Source: Candidatus Streptomyces philanthi
GTDB taxonomy: Bacteria > Actinomycetota > Actinomycetes > Streptomycetales > Streptomycetaceae
Direction: 5' to 3'
Assembly: GCA_018114805.1 (NCBI GenBank)
Contig: CP073042.1
Span: 4,216,001-4,280,000 of the forward strand
DNA length: 64,000 nt
Position numbers and translations under genes: made by a program. Below, in pieces: positions 9,013 to 18,846 of this stretch (its first letter is position 1; each line of letters starts with the position of its first letter). Below the pieces are notes generated by a model. It did no database searches and was not told where the DNA came from. It was given only the letters and a program-made list of their open reading frames with translations.

Positions 9013-9260
9013 CATGGCCCTCCCGTGGACCGCACCGCGCGCCCTGTGGCGGCGGCCCGATGCCGTCCGTCCGTGCCGTCCCGTCATGCCCTGCCGCGCC
9101 GGTGTGCGCCGTCCACGCCTCCCGCGAAGCGGCGCGCCGCCCGGCATGACCCTGCCTCCAGCATCGCACTGGTGGGGCACGCGCCCGCGTGCGGTGGGGC
9201 TGCGCCCCGCGCTGCTCGATATGGCTTGATACGGCTGGGGACAGCGCGCTCAGCCCGCGC

Positions 9261-11042
9261 TCAGTCCTTGATCTGGCAGATGACGGCGCCGGCCGACACG
9301 GAGCCGCCGACCTCCGCGGTGAGGTCCTTGACGGTGCCGGCGCGGTGGGCGTTGAGCGGCTGCTCCATCTTCATCGCCTCCAGGACCACGATGAGGTCGC
9401 CCTCCTCCACCCGCTGGCCCTCCTCGACCGCCGCCTTGACGATGGTGCCCTGCATCGGGGAGGCCAGCGCGTCACCCGAGGCGGCGGAACCGGACTTCTT
9501 GGTCGCCTTGCGCTTGGGCTTCTTGGCCTGGCCACCGCTGGCGGCCGTGGGGGCGAAGCCGAGTGAGGCGGGGAGGGAGACCTCAAGGCGCTTGCCACCG
9601 ACCTCGACGACCACGGTCTCACGACCGCCGCCCTCGCCCTCACCGTCCTCACCCGCTACGTCGCCGGGGACGAAGGGCTTGATGTCGTTGACGAACTCCG
9701 TCTCGATCCACCGCGTATGCACCGTAAACGCCTCGGTCGACCCCGAACGCTCGGGAGCGAACGCCGGATCAGCGACCACCGCGCGATGGAAGGGAAGCGC
9801 GGTCGCCATCCCCTCCACCTCGAACTCGCCCAACGCCCGCGCGGCCCGCTCCAACGCCTGCCGCCGCGTGGCACCAGTGACGACCAACTTCGCCAACAAC
9901 GAATCCCACGCCGGACCGATCACCGACCCCGACTCCACCCCCGCGTCCAACCGCACCCCAGGCCCCGAGGGCCCCGTGAACCGCGTCACCGTCCCCGGCG
10001 CCGGCAAGAACCCACGCCCCGGATCCTCACCATTGATCCGGAACTCGAAGGAATGCCCCCGCACCGGCGGGTCCGCATACCCCAACTCCTCACCATCGGC
10101 GATCCGGAACATCTCCCGCACCAGATCGATCCCGGTGACCTCCTCGGTCACCGGGTGCTCCACCTGGAGACGCGTGTTGACCTCGAGGAAGGAGATCGTG
10201 CCGTCCTGACCCACCAGGAACTCACACGTCCCCGCTCCCACGTACCCGGCCTCACGCAAGATCGCCTTCGAGGCCCGGTAGAGCTCCGCTTTCTGCTCCG
10301 CGCTCAGGAACGGCGCCGGAGCCTCCTCGACCAGCTTCTGGTGCCGACGCTGCAGGGAGCAGTCACGGGTAGAGACCACGACCACGTTGCCGTGCTGGTC
10401 AGCCAGGCACTGGGTCTCCACATGCCGTGGGCGGTCCAGGTAGCGCTCCACGAAGCACTCACCGCGCCCGAAGGCGGCCACCGCCTCGCGGACGGCCGAG
10501 TTGTAGAGCTCGGCGACCTCCTCCAGCGAGCGGGCCACCTTCAACCCCCGCCCACCCCCACCGAACGCCGCCTTGATCGCGATCGGCAGACCGTGCTCAC
10601 GCGCGAAGGCCACCACCTCCTCCGCACCCGAGACCGGATCAGCGGTACCCGCCACCAAAGGCGCGCCCGCGCGCTGGGCGATGTGACGGGCCGCGACCTT
10701 GTCCCCCAGGTCCCGGATGGCCTGCGGAGGCGGACCGATCCACGTCAACCCCGCGTCCAACACCGCCTGGGCGAAGTCCGCGTTCTCCGACAGGAAGCCA
10801 TACCCAGGATGGACCGCGTCCGCGCCGGACTCGGCCGCCGCGGCCAACACCTTGCCCATATCCAGGTAACTGGTGGCCGGAGTCTCACCACCCAACGCGT
10901 ACGCCTCATCAGCAACCCGCACATGCAACGCGTCCCGATCCGGGTCCGCGTACACCGCCACACTCCCGATCCCGGCATCCCGACAAGCACGGGCAACACG
11001 GACAGCGATTTCGCCCCGGTTGGCGATAAGCACCTTGCGCAC
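9261..11042 (-). CDS. accA2: Acyl-CoA carboxylase alpha subunit (biotin carboxylase + BCCP)
   Basis: 593 residues. Biotin carboxylase starts [23 protein letters not shown], with the ATP-grasp Gly-rich loop [14 protein letters not shown] and the catalytic [15 protein letters not shown]. The C-terminal biotinyl domain has the EAMKMEQPL attachment motif. A Pro/Lys-rich linker ([12 protein letters not shown]) joins them. GTG at 11042 is preceded by AAGGAGGG with 8-base spacing, which rules out the longer upstream reading. It carboxylates biotin for acetyl/propionyl-CoA carboxylation together with the beta and epsilon subunits encoded at 13.0-14.8 kb, and is itself modified by the biotin ligase at 15003. 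Confidence 0.96.
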   Translation of the reverse strand: MRKVLIANRGEIAVRVARACRDAGIGSVAVYADPDRDALHVRVADEAYALGGETPATSYLDMGKVLAAAAESGADAVHPGYGFLSENADFAQAVLDAGLTWIGPPPQAIRDLGDKVAARHIAQRAGAPLVAGTADPVSGAEEVVAFAREHGLPIAIKAAFGGGGRGLKVARSLEEVAELYNSAVREAVAAFGRGECFVERYLDRPRHVETQCLADQHGNVVVVSTRDCSLQRRHQKLVEEAPAPFLSAEQKAELYRASKAILREAGYVGAGTCEFLVGQDGTISFLEVNTRLQVEHPVTEEVTGIDLVREMFRIADGEELGYADPPVRGHSFEFRINGEDPGRGFLPAPGTVTRFTGPSGPGVRLDAGVESGSVIGPAWDSLLAKLVVTGATRRQALERAARALGEFEVEGMATALPFHRAVVADPAFAPERSGSTEAFTVHTRWIETEFVNDIKPFVPGDVAGEDGEGEGGGRETVVVEVGGKRLEVSLPASLGFAPTAASGGQAKKPKRKATKKSGSAASGDALASPMQGTIVKAAVEEGQRVEEGDLIVVLEAMKMEQPLNAHRAGTVKDLTAEVGGSVSAGAVICQIKD

Positions 11043-11458
11043 GATGGCTCCCTCCTTGAAACAAGCAGAGTTGTAGGTACAGGCAACACTGTGCGCCGAG
11101 AAGCCTCCGAGAGTGAGCTTGACCACAGAGTGCACGCACCAGGTCCCCGCAGAGGGACCACATCCCCCGATGCACCACGGTACGCCCCGCTTTCGCGCCT
11201 ACCGGAGCGCTTCGGTGTGTGGGCAAGGTCTCGCCTGGGTACCCGGCGGGGGGCCGGGATTCTTTGTGGGGAATCTACTAACGGGGGGCGGAAACTTTGC
11301 CTTCTCGTCGTCCGTGCCTGATGGCGCGGAGGTTTACGGTGCGCGCCGGTCACGCGGCCGGTGCAGCCCCCTTGTCCGGGCGCCTTACCCGTTAGTAGCG
11401 TTCCGCGAGACGGCGTACCGGGGGTAACGGTCCGGGCGGCACGGAGGAGGTGACGTGG
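11043..11458. other. Divergent promoter region with separated 11-bp inverted repeat
   Basis: 416 bases without a gene between accA2 (minus) and the membrane protein at 11459 (plus). CTACTAACGGG at 11275-11285 and its exact reverse complement CCCGTTAGTAG at 11388-11398 lie 102 bases apart, one near each promoter. This could be a pair of sites for one regulator of both genes. No RNA gene seen. Confidence 0.45.
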
Positions 11459-11920
11459 GTGGCGCGCAGAACGGTGGCCGCTGTGGCGGCTTTGGTGCTG
11501 ATGGTCGAGGCGGTCGTCATCGCGCTGCTCAACTGGGTCCTGGGACTGGTCGTGGACCACCAGGACATGTCCCTCGCCGACCTGGACCCCGGCGTGATGA
11601 CCCTCGCCACCTGGGTCGCGGGCGGGCTCATCGGGCTCTATCTGATCGGCTGCGGCGTGGTGTTGCTGCGGATGGCCGTGCGGGACCTGCCGCCCGGCCG
11701 CTTCGCCCGCGTCCTGCTCATCACCTGCGCGGTTACCCAAGGCCTGCTGGGCGCCTTCGCGGTCGGCCTGGTCCGCTGGTCCGCCTTCGCGTTCATGATG
11801 GCCGTGCTCGGCCTCGTCGTGCTCAGCCTCTTCAGTTACGACGAGGAGCGCGAGGGCGCGCCGCGTCCGGGCGGCGAGGAGGCGCCTCCCGCCGGGCCCG
11901 CGCCGTACACGAGCGCGTAG
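11459..11920 (+). CDS. Small four-helix membrane protein, unknown function
   Basis: 153 residues with four hydrophobic segments: about 5-30 (AAVAALVLMVEAVVIALLNWV), 45-70, 85-110 and 112-125. A charged, proline-rich tail EEREGAPRPGGEEAPPAGP follows on what would be the cytoplasmic side. GTG at 11459 is chosen because GGAGGAGG ends 8 bases upstream; a GTG at 11450 overlaps that ribosome site. It resembles a conserved Streptomyces hypothetical next to acyl-CoA carboxylase genes, but I recognise no function. Confidence 0.85.
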   Translation: MARRTVAAVAALVLMVEAVVIALLNWVLGLVVDHQDMSLADLDPGVMTLATWVAGGLIGLYLIGCGVVLLRMAVRDLPPGRFARVLLITCAVTQGLLGAFAVGLVRWSAFAFMMAVLGLVVLSLFSYDEEREGAPRPGGEEAPPAGPAPYTSA

Positions 11921-12002
11921 CCGCACGGTCTCGGCGTATGGCGTCGGCGCGCCGCCGCGCCCGCGCGCCGGAGCGCGGGTCACGGCGTACGGGCGGCGGG
12001 GC

Positions 12003-12638
12003 TCAGCGGGTCGGTGGCTGCCACAAGTCGGTGATGCCGGTGCCCAGTTCGGCCAGCAGGCAGCGCAGTAGCGGCAGCGACAGGCCGATCACGTTGCCTG
12101 GGTCGCCGTCGATGCCGTCGACGAACGGCGCCGAGCGGCCGTCGAGCGTGAACGCGCCCGCCACGTACAGGGGTTCGCCGCTGGCCACGTACGCAGCGAT
12201 CTCCGCGTCCTCCGGGTGCCCGAAGCGGACGGTAGTCGAGGCCGTGGCGCTGGCGTGCGCGCCGGTCGCGGTGTCGATGACGCAGTGGCCGGTCTGGAGC
12301 ACGCCGGAGCGGCCCCGCATCGCCTTCCAGCGCGCGGTGGCCTCCTCGGCGTCGGCCGGCTTGCCGAGCGCCTGCCCGTCCAGTTCGAAGACCGAGTCGC
12401 AGCCGACGACGAGCGCATCGGCCGCCGCCGGGCGCTCGGCCACCGCGCGCGCCTTGGCCGCGGCGAGCACCAGCGCCAGGCGCGCGGGCGAGTCAGCGCT
12501 GAGCGCGTCCTCGTCCACGCCGCTGACGATCACCTCGGGGGCCAGCCCCGCCTGGCGGAGCAGGTCGAGCCGGGCGGGCGACTGCGAGGCGAGGATGAGG
12601 CGTCGGGGGCCGGTGCGGTCGGCGTGGTGGGCGTTCAT
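12003..12638 (-). CDS. maf: Maf-family nucleotide pyrophosphatase
   Basis: 211 residues with the Maf signature at the N-terminus ([20 protein letters not shown]) and the catalytic region [12 protein letters not shown]. The family hydrolyses non-canonical or pyrimidine nucleoside triphosphates and has been linked to septum formation. It is last in the run accB, accE, mmpB, maf on the minus strand. ATG at 12638 is well placed after LRLILA alignment. Confidence 0.93.
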   Translation of the reverse strand: MNAHHADRTGPRRLILASQSPARLDLLRQAGLAPEVIVSGVDEDALSADSPARLALVLAAAKARAVAERPAAADALVVGCDSVFELDGQALGKPADAEEATARWKAMRGRSGVLQTGHCVIDTATGAHASATASTTVRFGHPEDAEIAAYVASGEPLYVAGAFTLDGRSAPFVDGIDGDPGNVIGLSLPLLRCLLAELGTGITDLWQPPTR

Positions 12639-12748
12639 GCGGCCATCGTAGGAGGGACGGCGCGGGGGCCACGGCGGGGCACGGGTTCGGTGGGGGAGGG
12701 CCGTAAGGGGGCGGGGAGAGGGAGGGAAGTGGGGGCGGCCGGGGCGGC

Positions 12749-12889
12749 TCAGGCGCTGAGGCTGATGATGAGCATCAGAACGACCGTGGCGACCGCGAGG
12801 ACGGTGCCCGCCCGGCGCACCATGGACTCCGTCACCCGGAGTTCATCGGGTGGTTCATCGGGCGGGTCGGACCACAACATGCGGAACAT
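12749..12889 (-). CDS. mmpB: Morphogenic membrane protein MmpB-like, 46 aa
   Basis: 46-codon gene. It encodes [17 protein letters not shown], a short amphipathic stretch, and one transmembrane helix ([19 protein letters not shown]) ending at the stop. The MLWSDPxDEPPxEL pattern, the size and the position between maf and the carboxylase epsilon gene match the Streptomyces MmpB protein, a small single-pass factor connected with morphological development. ATG at 12889 or 12880; neither has a clear ribosome site. Confidence 0.85.
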   Translation of the reverse strand: MFRMLWSDPPDEPPDELRVTESMVRRAGTVLAVATVVLMLIISLSA

Positions 12890-12977
12890 CGTGCGCCGGA
12901 AAAGCGGCCGGCGCCTGAGTGCGGGTACTCAGGCGCCGGACCGTGCCGTGCTGGTTCTCTGGCGGTTTACGGGTCGG

Positions 12978-13187
12978 TCAGGCCGGCCAGAAGGCAGTGC
13001 GCCACGCCTTCGGCCCCGGGTGGGGCAGTCGGCGGCCGGGGACGGTGCGGGCCGGGTCGGACCACTCCTGTGGGGCTTCGCCATCGGACCCGGCGGCGCT
13101 GCGCGCTGCCGCGCGGGCCCGGACCACCGCCAGGGCGCCGGCGAGCTCCTCGGGGGTCGGGTTACCCCGTACAACCTTGATCACCAT
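12978..13187 (-). CDS. accE: Acyl-CoA carboxylase epsilon subunit
   Basis: 69 residues: MVIKVVRGNPTPEELAGALAVV, then an Ala-rich helix and the C-terminal W-SDPAR-PGP-AWRTAFWPA pattern typical of actinobacterial epsilon subunits. These stabilise the alpha/beta acyl-CoA carboxylase complex. The gene starts 13 bases after the beta-subunit stop, so the two are co-transcribed and probably translationally linked. Confidence 0.92.
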   Translation of the reverse strand: MVIKVVRGNPTPEELAGALAVVRARAAARSAAGSDGEAPQEWSDPARTVPGRRLPHPGPKAWRTAFWPA

Positions 13188-13200
13188 GTCAACGGCCCTC

Positions 13201-14790
13201 CTACAGCGGGATGTTGCCGTGCTTCTTCGGCGGCAGGGACTCGCGCTTGTTCCGCAGCGTGCGCAGGCCGCGCACGATGTGGCGACGGGTCTCCGACGGC
13301 ATGATCACAGCGTCCACATACCCCCGTTCGGCCGCGACATACGGATTCAGCAGGGCGTCCTCGTAATCGGCGATGAGTTCCTTGCGCAGTTCCTCGGCGC
13401 GCTCGGGGGTCTCAGCCGCGGCGAGGGTGCGCCGGTGCAGGATGTTGACCGCGCCCTGCGCGCCCATGACCGCGATCTGCGCCGTGGGCCAGGCCAGGTT
13501 GAGGTCGGCGCCCAGGTGCTTGGAGCCCATCACGTCGTACGCCCCGCCGAACGCCTTGCGGGTGATGACCGTGATCAGCGGAACGGTGGCCTCCGCGTAT
13601 GCGTAGATCAGCTTGGCACCGCGCCGGATGATGCCGCTGTACTCCTGGTCCACGCCGGGCAGGAAGCCCGGCACGTCCACGAAGGTGAGCACCGGCACGT
13701 TGAAGGCGTCGCAGGTGCGCACGAAGCGGGCGGCCTTCTCGGACGCGTCGATGTCCAGGCATCCCGCGAACTGGAGCGGCTGGTTGGCCACGACGCCCAC
13801 CGGGTGGCCCTCGACGTGGCCGAAGCCGGTGATGATGTTGGGCGCGAACAGCGCCTGCGTCTCCAGGAACTCCGCGTCGTCCAGCACGTGCTCGATGGCC
13901 TGGTGCATGTCGTACGGCTGGTTCGCCGAGTCCGGGATCAGCGTGTCGAGCTCCAGGTCCTCCGGCGTGACCTCGAGGTCGGCCTCCTCCGGGAAGACGG
14001 GCGGCTCGGAGAGGTTGTTGGAGGGCAGGTAGGACAGGAGCGTCTTGATGTACTCGATGGCGTCCTTCTCGTCGCCCGCCATGTGGTGCGCCACGCCCGA
14101 GGTGGTGTTGTGCGTACGGGCGCCGCCCAGCTCCTCGAAGCCCACGTCCTCGCCGGTGACCGTCTTGATCACGTCGGGTCCGGTGATGAACATGTGCGAG
14201 GTCTGGTCGACCATCACGGTGAAGTCCGTGATCGCGGGCGAGTACACCGCGCCGCCGGCGCACGGGCCGACGATGAGGCTGATCTGCGGGATGACGCCCG
14301 AGCCGTGCACGTTGCGGCGGAAGATCTCGGCGAACAGGCCGAGCGCCACCACGCCCTCCTGGATGCGCGCGCCCCCGCCGTCGTTGATGCCGATGACCGG
14401 GCAGCCGTGCTTGAGGGCGAAGTCCATCACCTTGACGATCTTCTCGCCGTAGACCTCGCCCAGCGAGCCGCCGAAGATGGTGAAGTCCTGCGAGTACACG
14501 CACACCGGGCGCCCGTCCACGGTGCCGTACCCGGTGACCACGCCGTCGCCGTACGGGCGGTTCTTCTCGATGCCGAAGTTCGTCGAGCGGTGCCGCGCGA
14601 ACTCGTCCAGCTCGGCGAACGACCCCTCGTCCAGCAGCAGGTCGATCCGCTCGCGCGCGGTGAGCTTGCCCTTGGCGTGCTGCTTCTCCACCGCCCGGGC
14701 GGAGACCGCGTGGGTGGCCTCCTGCACGCGGCGCTGGAAGTCCGCGAGCTTCCCCGCGGTGGTGTGGATGTCGTGTTCCGGCACGGACAT
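13201..14790 (-). CDS. accB: Acyl-CoA carboxylase beta subunit (carboxyltransferase)
   Basis: 529 residues, the normal length for propionyl/acetyl-CoA carboxyltransferase beta chains. Landmarks are [22 protein letters not shown], the acyl-CoA oxyanion loop [14 protein letters not shown], the [14 protein letters not shown] segment and the second Gly pair at [18 protein letters not shown] at 14790 with AGGAG upstream is chosen over a longer reading that would run into the birA promoter. Transfers CO2 from biotin on the alpha subunit to acyl-CoA, making malonyl- or methylmalonyl-CoA for lipid and polyketide synthesis. Divergent from birA. Confidence 0.96.
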   Translation of the reverse strand: MSVPEHDIHTTAGKLADFQRRVQEATHAVSARAVEKQHAKGKLTARERIDLLLDEGSFAELDEFARHRSTNFGIEKNRPYGDGVVTGYGTVDGRPVCVYSQDFTIFGGSLGEVYGEKIVKVMDFALKHGCPVIGINDGGGARIQEGVVALGLFAEIFRRNVHGSGVIPQISLIVGPCAGGAVYSPAITDFTVMVDQTSHMFITGPDVIKTVTGEDVGFEELGGARTHNTTSGVAHHMAGDEKDAIEYIKTLLSYLPSNNLSEPPVFPEEADLEVTPEDLELDTLIPDSANQPYDMHQAIEHVLDDAEFLETQALFAPNIITGFGHVEGHPVGVVANQPLQFAGCLDIDASEKAARFVRTCDAFNVPVLTFVDVPGFLPGVDQEYSGIIRRGAKLIYAYAEATVPLITVITRKAFGGAYDVMGSKHLGADLNLAWPTAQIAVMGAQGAVNILHRRTLAAAETPERAEELRKELIADYEDALLNPYVAAERGYVDAVIMPSETRRHIVRGLRTLRNKRESLPPKKHGNIPL

Positions 14791-15002
14791 CGGGATGCGG
14801 CTCCTGCTCGTCCTCGGGGGTGTGGGCCACCCGCGCTCCCTGCTCGTGCCGCGCGGGCCGGCTTGGCTACCGACTCGTAGGGTATCGGCGTGACCGCGCC
14901 CCGGCGGTGCGTCGTTGGCCACACCGGCGGGCTGGGGATCGCACCGTTTCGACCGGGTGTGACGTCCACGGATCACGCGCCCTCCGCTTCTAGGCTGACC
15001 AC

Positions 15003-15992
15003 ATGACCTCATCTGACGCCCCACAGACCCCACGCTTCTCCGGCGGCGAACGCTGGTCCGACCTGGACCGGCCGCCCCTCAACGAGTCCGCGCTGCGCCG
15101 GTCGCTGCTGCGCCCCGGCGGCCTGTGGACCGCGCTCGACGTGCTGCCCAGGACCGGCTCCACCAACACCGACCTCGTCGCCCGCGCCGCGGCCGGCGCC
15201 GGCGAGGGGCAGATCCTGATCGCCGAGGAGCAGGCGGCCGGCCGCGGCCGGCTCGACCGTGGCTGGAGCGCGCCGCCGCGCTCCGGCCTCTCCTTCTCCG
15301 TGCTGCTCCAGCCCGGCCCGTCGGTGCCGGCCGAGCGGTGGGGCTGGCTGCCGCTGCTGGCCGGGGTGGCCACGGCCAGCGCCCTGTCCCGTACCGCCGG
15401 TGTGGACACGGCCCTCAAGTGGCCCAACGACGTGTTGGTGACGGTGCACGGGGAGGAGCGCAAGCTCGGCGGCATCCTCGCCGAGCGCGCCACGGCGCGC
15501 ACCGCCGGCGCGAACGGCGCCGGGGCCGGGCCGGGCGTCGACTCGCGGACCGACGCGCACGGGGCGCACGTCGCCGGCGCGGACGAGACCGATGGCGCCG
15601 GCGTCGTGGTCGGCGTCGGGCTCAACGTCTCGCTGCGCGCCGCTGAGCTGCCCGTGCCCGGCGCGGGCTCGCTCACCCTGGCCGGCGCCAAGGAGGTGGA
15701 CCGCGACCCGCTGCTGCGGGCCGTGCTGCGCTCGTTCGAGGAGTGGTACGGGAGGTGGCGGGAGGCCGACGGCGATCCGACGGCCTGTCGGCTCCAGGAA
15801 GCGTACGCGGCCGGCTGCGCCACGCTCGGCCGGTCCGTGCGGGCCATGCTGCCGGGCGAGCGGGAGTGCGTCGGCCAGGCGGTGGCCGTCGACGGGTACG
15901 GCCGGCTGGTCATCGAGACCGAGGGCGGGGGCCGGGAGGCGGTGCCCGCCGGGGACATCGTCCACCTGCGTCCTGCTTCGACGGGAGAGTGA
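15003..15992 (+). CDS. birA: Biotin-[acetyl-CoA-carboxylase] ligase, class I
   Basis: 329 residues. Biotin/ATP-binding motif GRGRLDRGW, then KWPNDVL and RKLGGILAE, all conserved in biotin protein ligases. There is no N-terminal DNA-binding domain, so it does not act as a repressor. A roughly 40-residue Ala/Gly-rich insertion follows the KLGGIL motif. It biotinylates the carboxylase alpha subunit at 9261-11042. A TAGGCT hexamer about 6 bases upstream of the ATG suggests a leaderless or near-leaderless transcript. Confidence 0.94.
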   Translation: MTSSDAPQTPRFSGGERWSDLDRPPLNESALRRSLLRPGGLWTALDVLPRTGSTNTDLVARAAAGAGEGQILIAEEQAAGRGRLDRGWSAPPRSGLSFSVLLQPGPSVPAERWGWLPLLAGVATASALSRTAGVDTALKWPNDVLVTVHGEERKLGGILAERATARTAGANGAGAGPGVDSRTDAHGAHVAGADETDGAGVVVGVGLNVSLRAAELPVPGAGSLTLAGAKEVDRDPLLRAVLRSFEEWYGRWREADGDPTACRLQEAYAAGCATLGRSVRAMLPGERECVGQAVAVDGYGRLVIETEGGGREAVPAGDIVHLRPASTGE

Positions 15993-16332
15993 GCTACGGC
16001 ACACCTGTCGTATCGTTGTGCTGGTCCGTCCGGCTGGCCCGCTGGTGGGACGGGAGCGGGGGCGGTGCCGCCGCCCGGTGTTCCGGGGGCGCCGAGCGAC
16101 GCGTGCCGCCGGTGGCACCGGGCACGATCGGTGGCACACGGTCGGTGACCGGTGGTGCGTGCGGTATCCGCGTCGGCTTCGAGTGTGCGCGCGGTGGTGC
16201 GCGGGGCGACGCGCGCGAGGGCGGGCGGGGCGTCACGGGCGAGCGGAAGAACGGAAGGGCAGTGCGCAGGGACCGGACAGGGATTGGGGTCTCCTCGCCC
16301 AGGGCGACCACGCCACGGACAGGGGTACGCCG

Positions 16333-17535
16333 GTGAGCGTCGACGACTCGGGTGCCGGTGAGCCGGCTCCCCCATACCCTCCGCGCACCGCGCCGGACGC
16401 CGCCGAGGAGGCCGGAGCGGAAGAGGACGGGGCACCCCCGTCCCCGACCGACCCCGGCGCCGGACACGACCGGAACGCGGCGGCCGAGCGGGCCGCCGCC
16501 GTCGAGGACGACCCGATCGCGCTCAAGCTGGAGCAGCTCATCCTGGGCGCCGAGCGGCGGTACACGCCCTTCCAGGCGGCCCGCAGCGCCGGCGTCTCGA
16601 TGGAGCTGGCCTCCCGCTTCTGGCGGGCCATGGGGTTCGCGGACATCGGTCAGGCCAAGGCGCTCACCGAGGCGGACGTGCTGGCGCTGCGCCGGCTCGC
16701 GGGTCTGGTCGAGGCCGGGCTGCTGAGCGAGCCGATGGCGGTGCAGGTCGCCCGCTCGACCGGGCAGACCACGGCGCGGCTCGCCGACTGGCAGATCGAC
16801 TCTTTCCTGGAGGGGCTCACCGAGCCGCAGGAGCCGGGGATGACTCGGACCGAGATCGCGTACCCGCTGGTCGAACTCCTCCTGCCGGAGTTGGAGGAGT
16901 TCATCGTCTACGTGTGGCGACGCCAGTTGGCGGCGGCCACCGGGCGCGTGGTGCAGGCGCAGGACGACGCGGAGATGGTCAACCGCCGGCTGGCCGTCGG
17001 CTTCGCCGACCTGGTCGGGTTCACGCGACTGACCCGCCGCCTTGAGGAGGAGGAGCTGGGCGAGCTGGTCGAGGCGTTCGAGACTACGGCGGCCGACCTG
17101 GTGGCGGCGCACGGCGGACGGCTCATCAAGACGCTGGGCGACGAGGTGCTGTACGCGGCCGACGACGCGGGCGTCGCGGCGGAGATCGGGCTGCGGCTCA
17201 TCGAGACGATGTCGCACGACGAGACGATGCCGGCGCTGCGGGTGGGGCTCGCCTTCGGGTCGGTGACGACGCGGATGGGCGACGTGTTCGGTACGACGGT
17301 CAACCTCGCGAGCCGGCTGACATCGATAGCACCGAAGGACGCCGTGCTCGTGGACGGCGCGCTCGCGGACGAGTTGTCGCGCACCGGCGACGCGCCGCGC
17401 TCCGAGGCGGAGGCCGCGGCGGCCGAGAAGGAGGGCGAGTCCGTGAAGTACCGGTTCGCGCTCCAGCCCATGTGGCAGCGCGCCGTCCGTGGACTCGGCG
17501 TCGTCGAACCCTGGCTCCTCACCCGCCGCCCCTGA
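16333..17535 (+). CDS. cya: Class III adenylate cyclase
   Basis: 400 residues. An acidic, Pro-rich N-terminus is followed by an alpha-helical regulatory segment (about 65-190: LEQLILGAERRYTPFQAARSAG onward) and a C-terminal class III cyclase domain. The metal-binding aspartates are in VGFADLVGFTRL and KTLGDEVLY, and the adenine-facing region is VFGTTVNLASRLTSIA. GTG at 16333 is chosen. The gene sits next to birA, as for the known Streptomyces cya, whose cAMP acts through Crp in germination and development (established for S. coelicolor). Confidence 0.92.
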   Translation: MSVDDSGAGEPAPPYPPRTAPDAAEEAGAEEDGAPPSPTDPGAGHDRNAAAERAAAVEDDPIALKLEQLILGAERRYTPFQAARSAGVSMELASRFWRAMGFADIGQAKALTEADVLALRRLAGLVEAGLLSEPMAVQVARSTGQTTARLADWQIDSFLEGLTEPQEPGMTRTEIAYPLVELLLPELEEFIVYVWRRQLAAATGRVVQAQDDAEMVNRRLAVGFADLVGFTRLTRRLEEEELGELVEAFETTAADLVAAHGGRLIKTLGDEVLYAADDAGVAAEIGLRLIETMSHDETMPALRVGLAFGSVTTRMGDVFGTTVNLASRLTSIAPKDAVLVDGALADELSRTGDAPRSEAEAAAAEKEGESVKYRFALQPMWQRAVRGLGVVEPWLLTRRP

Positions 17536-17853
17536 CCCCACCCCGGCCCCCGCACTGCCCCGGGCCTCCGCCCCGCGCCCGGCGCCGCTGCCCCTCCGGC
17601 ACCGGCGCCGCGCTGCTCCCCGGGGTCGGATGCGCGGGGCCGTGTCGTATGCCCGAGCCGTACGCCGGGGGCGCGTCGTACGCCCAAGACGCGGGCCGGC
17701 CCGTACCCGACCCGCTCGGCACCCGCGTTCCTCTCCGCGCTCTCCCGAGCCCTCCCCGTCGTCGGTCGGTGGGGGCGGGAGGTAGCGGGGGTGCGGGTGG
17801 GGCTGCGATGATCCGACGGCAGGTTCACGATCGTTAACCGGGAGGGTGGCGTG
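17536..17853. other. Non-coding gap downstream of cya
   Basis: 318 bases, very C/G-rich (runs such as CCCCACCCCGGCCCCCGC). No convincing coding region on either strand. The ribosome site GGAGGG for the enoyl-CoA hydratase is at 17841-17846. Confidence 0.5.
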
Positions 17854-18648
17854 ATGACGGAGCAGCGGTTCGGTGAGTGGGTGGCCGTGCGACGGGACGG
17901 CTTCGTGGCCGAGCTGGTGCTCGACCGGCCGCAGGCCATGAACGCGGTCTCGACGGAGATGGCCCGCTCCATCGCGGCGGCTTGCGCCGCGCTCGGCGCG
18001 GACCGCGACGTGCGGGCCGTGGTGCTGACCTCGACGCACGACCGGGCGTTCTGCGTGGGCGCCGACCTGAAGGAGCGCAACTCCTTCAGCGACGCCGACC
18101 TGGGCCGGCAGCGGCCGGTGGCGCGCGCCGCGTACACCGGCGTCCTGGAGCTGCCGGTCCCGGCCATCGCCGCGGTGCACGGTTACGCGCTGGGCGGCGG
18201 GTTCGAGCTGGCCCTGTCGTGCGACGTGATCGTGGCCGACCGGACGGCCGTGGTGGCGCTGCCCGAGGTGTCGGTGGGCGTGATTCCGGGCGGCGGGGGT
18301 ACCCAGTTGTTGCCGCGCCGGGTGGGCGCGGCACGCGCCGCCGAGCTGGTGTTCTCGGCGCGCCGGGTCGCCGCCGACGAGGCGCGCGAGCTGGGCCTCG
18401 TCGACCAGCTCGTGGACGCGGGCGAGGCCCGGACCGCGGCGCTTGAGCTGGCCGGTCGGATCGCCGCCCACTCGCCTGTGGGGCTGCGGGCGGCCAAGCG
18501 GGCGCTGCGCCTGGGCCAGGGCCTCGACCTGCGGGCCGGGCTTGAGGTGGAGGACGCGGCGTGGCGGTCGGTGGCCTTCTCCGGCGACCGGGCCAAGGGC
18601 GTGGCGGCGTTCAACGAGAAGCGGACGCCTCAGTGGCCGGGTGAGTGA
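17854..18648 (+). CDS. Enoyl-CoA hydratase/isomerase family protein
   Basis: 264 residues, crotonase fold. The first oxyanion-hole segment is FCVGADLKERNSF, the second AVHGYALGGGFELALSCD, followed by GVIPGGGGTQLLPRRVG. ATG at 17854 has GGAGGG 7 bases upstream; the GTG at 17851 is too close. Probably hydrates trans-2-enoyl-CoA in fatty-acid or branched-chain catabolism. The exact substrate cannot be read from sequence. Confidence 0.93.
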   Translation: MTEQRFGEWVAVRRDGFVAELVLDRPQAMNAVSTEMARSIAAACAALGADRDVRAVVLTSTHDRAFCVGADLKERNSFSDADLGRQRPVARAAYTGVLELPVPAIAAVHGYALGGGFELALSCDVIVADRTAVVALPEVSVGVIPGGGGTQLLPRRVGAARAAELVFSARRVAADEARELGLVDQLVDAGEARTAALELAGRIAAHSPVGLRAAKRALRLGQGLDLRAGLEVEDAAWRSVAFSGDRAKGVAAFNEKRTPQWPGE

Positions 18649-18846
18649 GCGGACGGGCGCGGGCGGCGTGCCGGGGGGTCCGGTTGGTAGGGATGCGGGA
18701 GGTTACGGGCGAGCGACGTTGACCGTCCTTGCGCGTTGACCGAGACTCCGGGGGCGGGAGAGTGCGCCGGCATGGGCCTCTCCTTCCGCGCCTCAACCTG
18801 CCGCGAGCGGAAATCGCCGAACATTCTTACGCTGAGGTGCAGGCAT

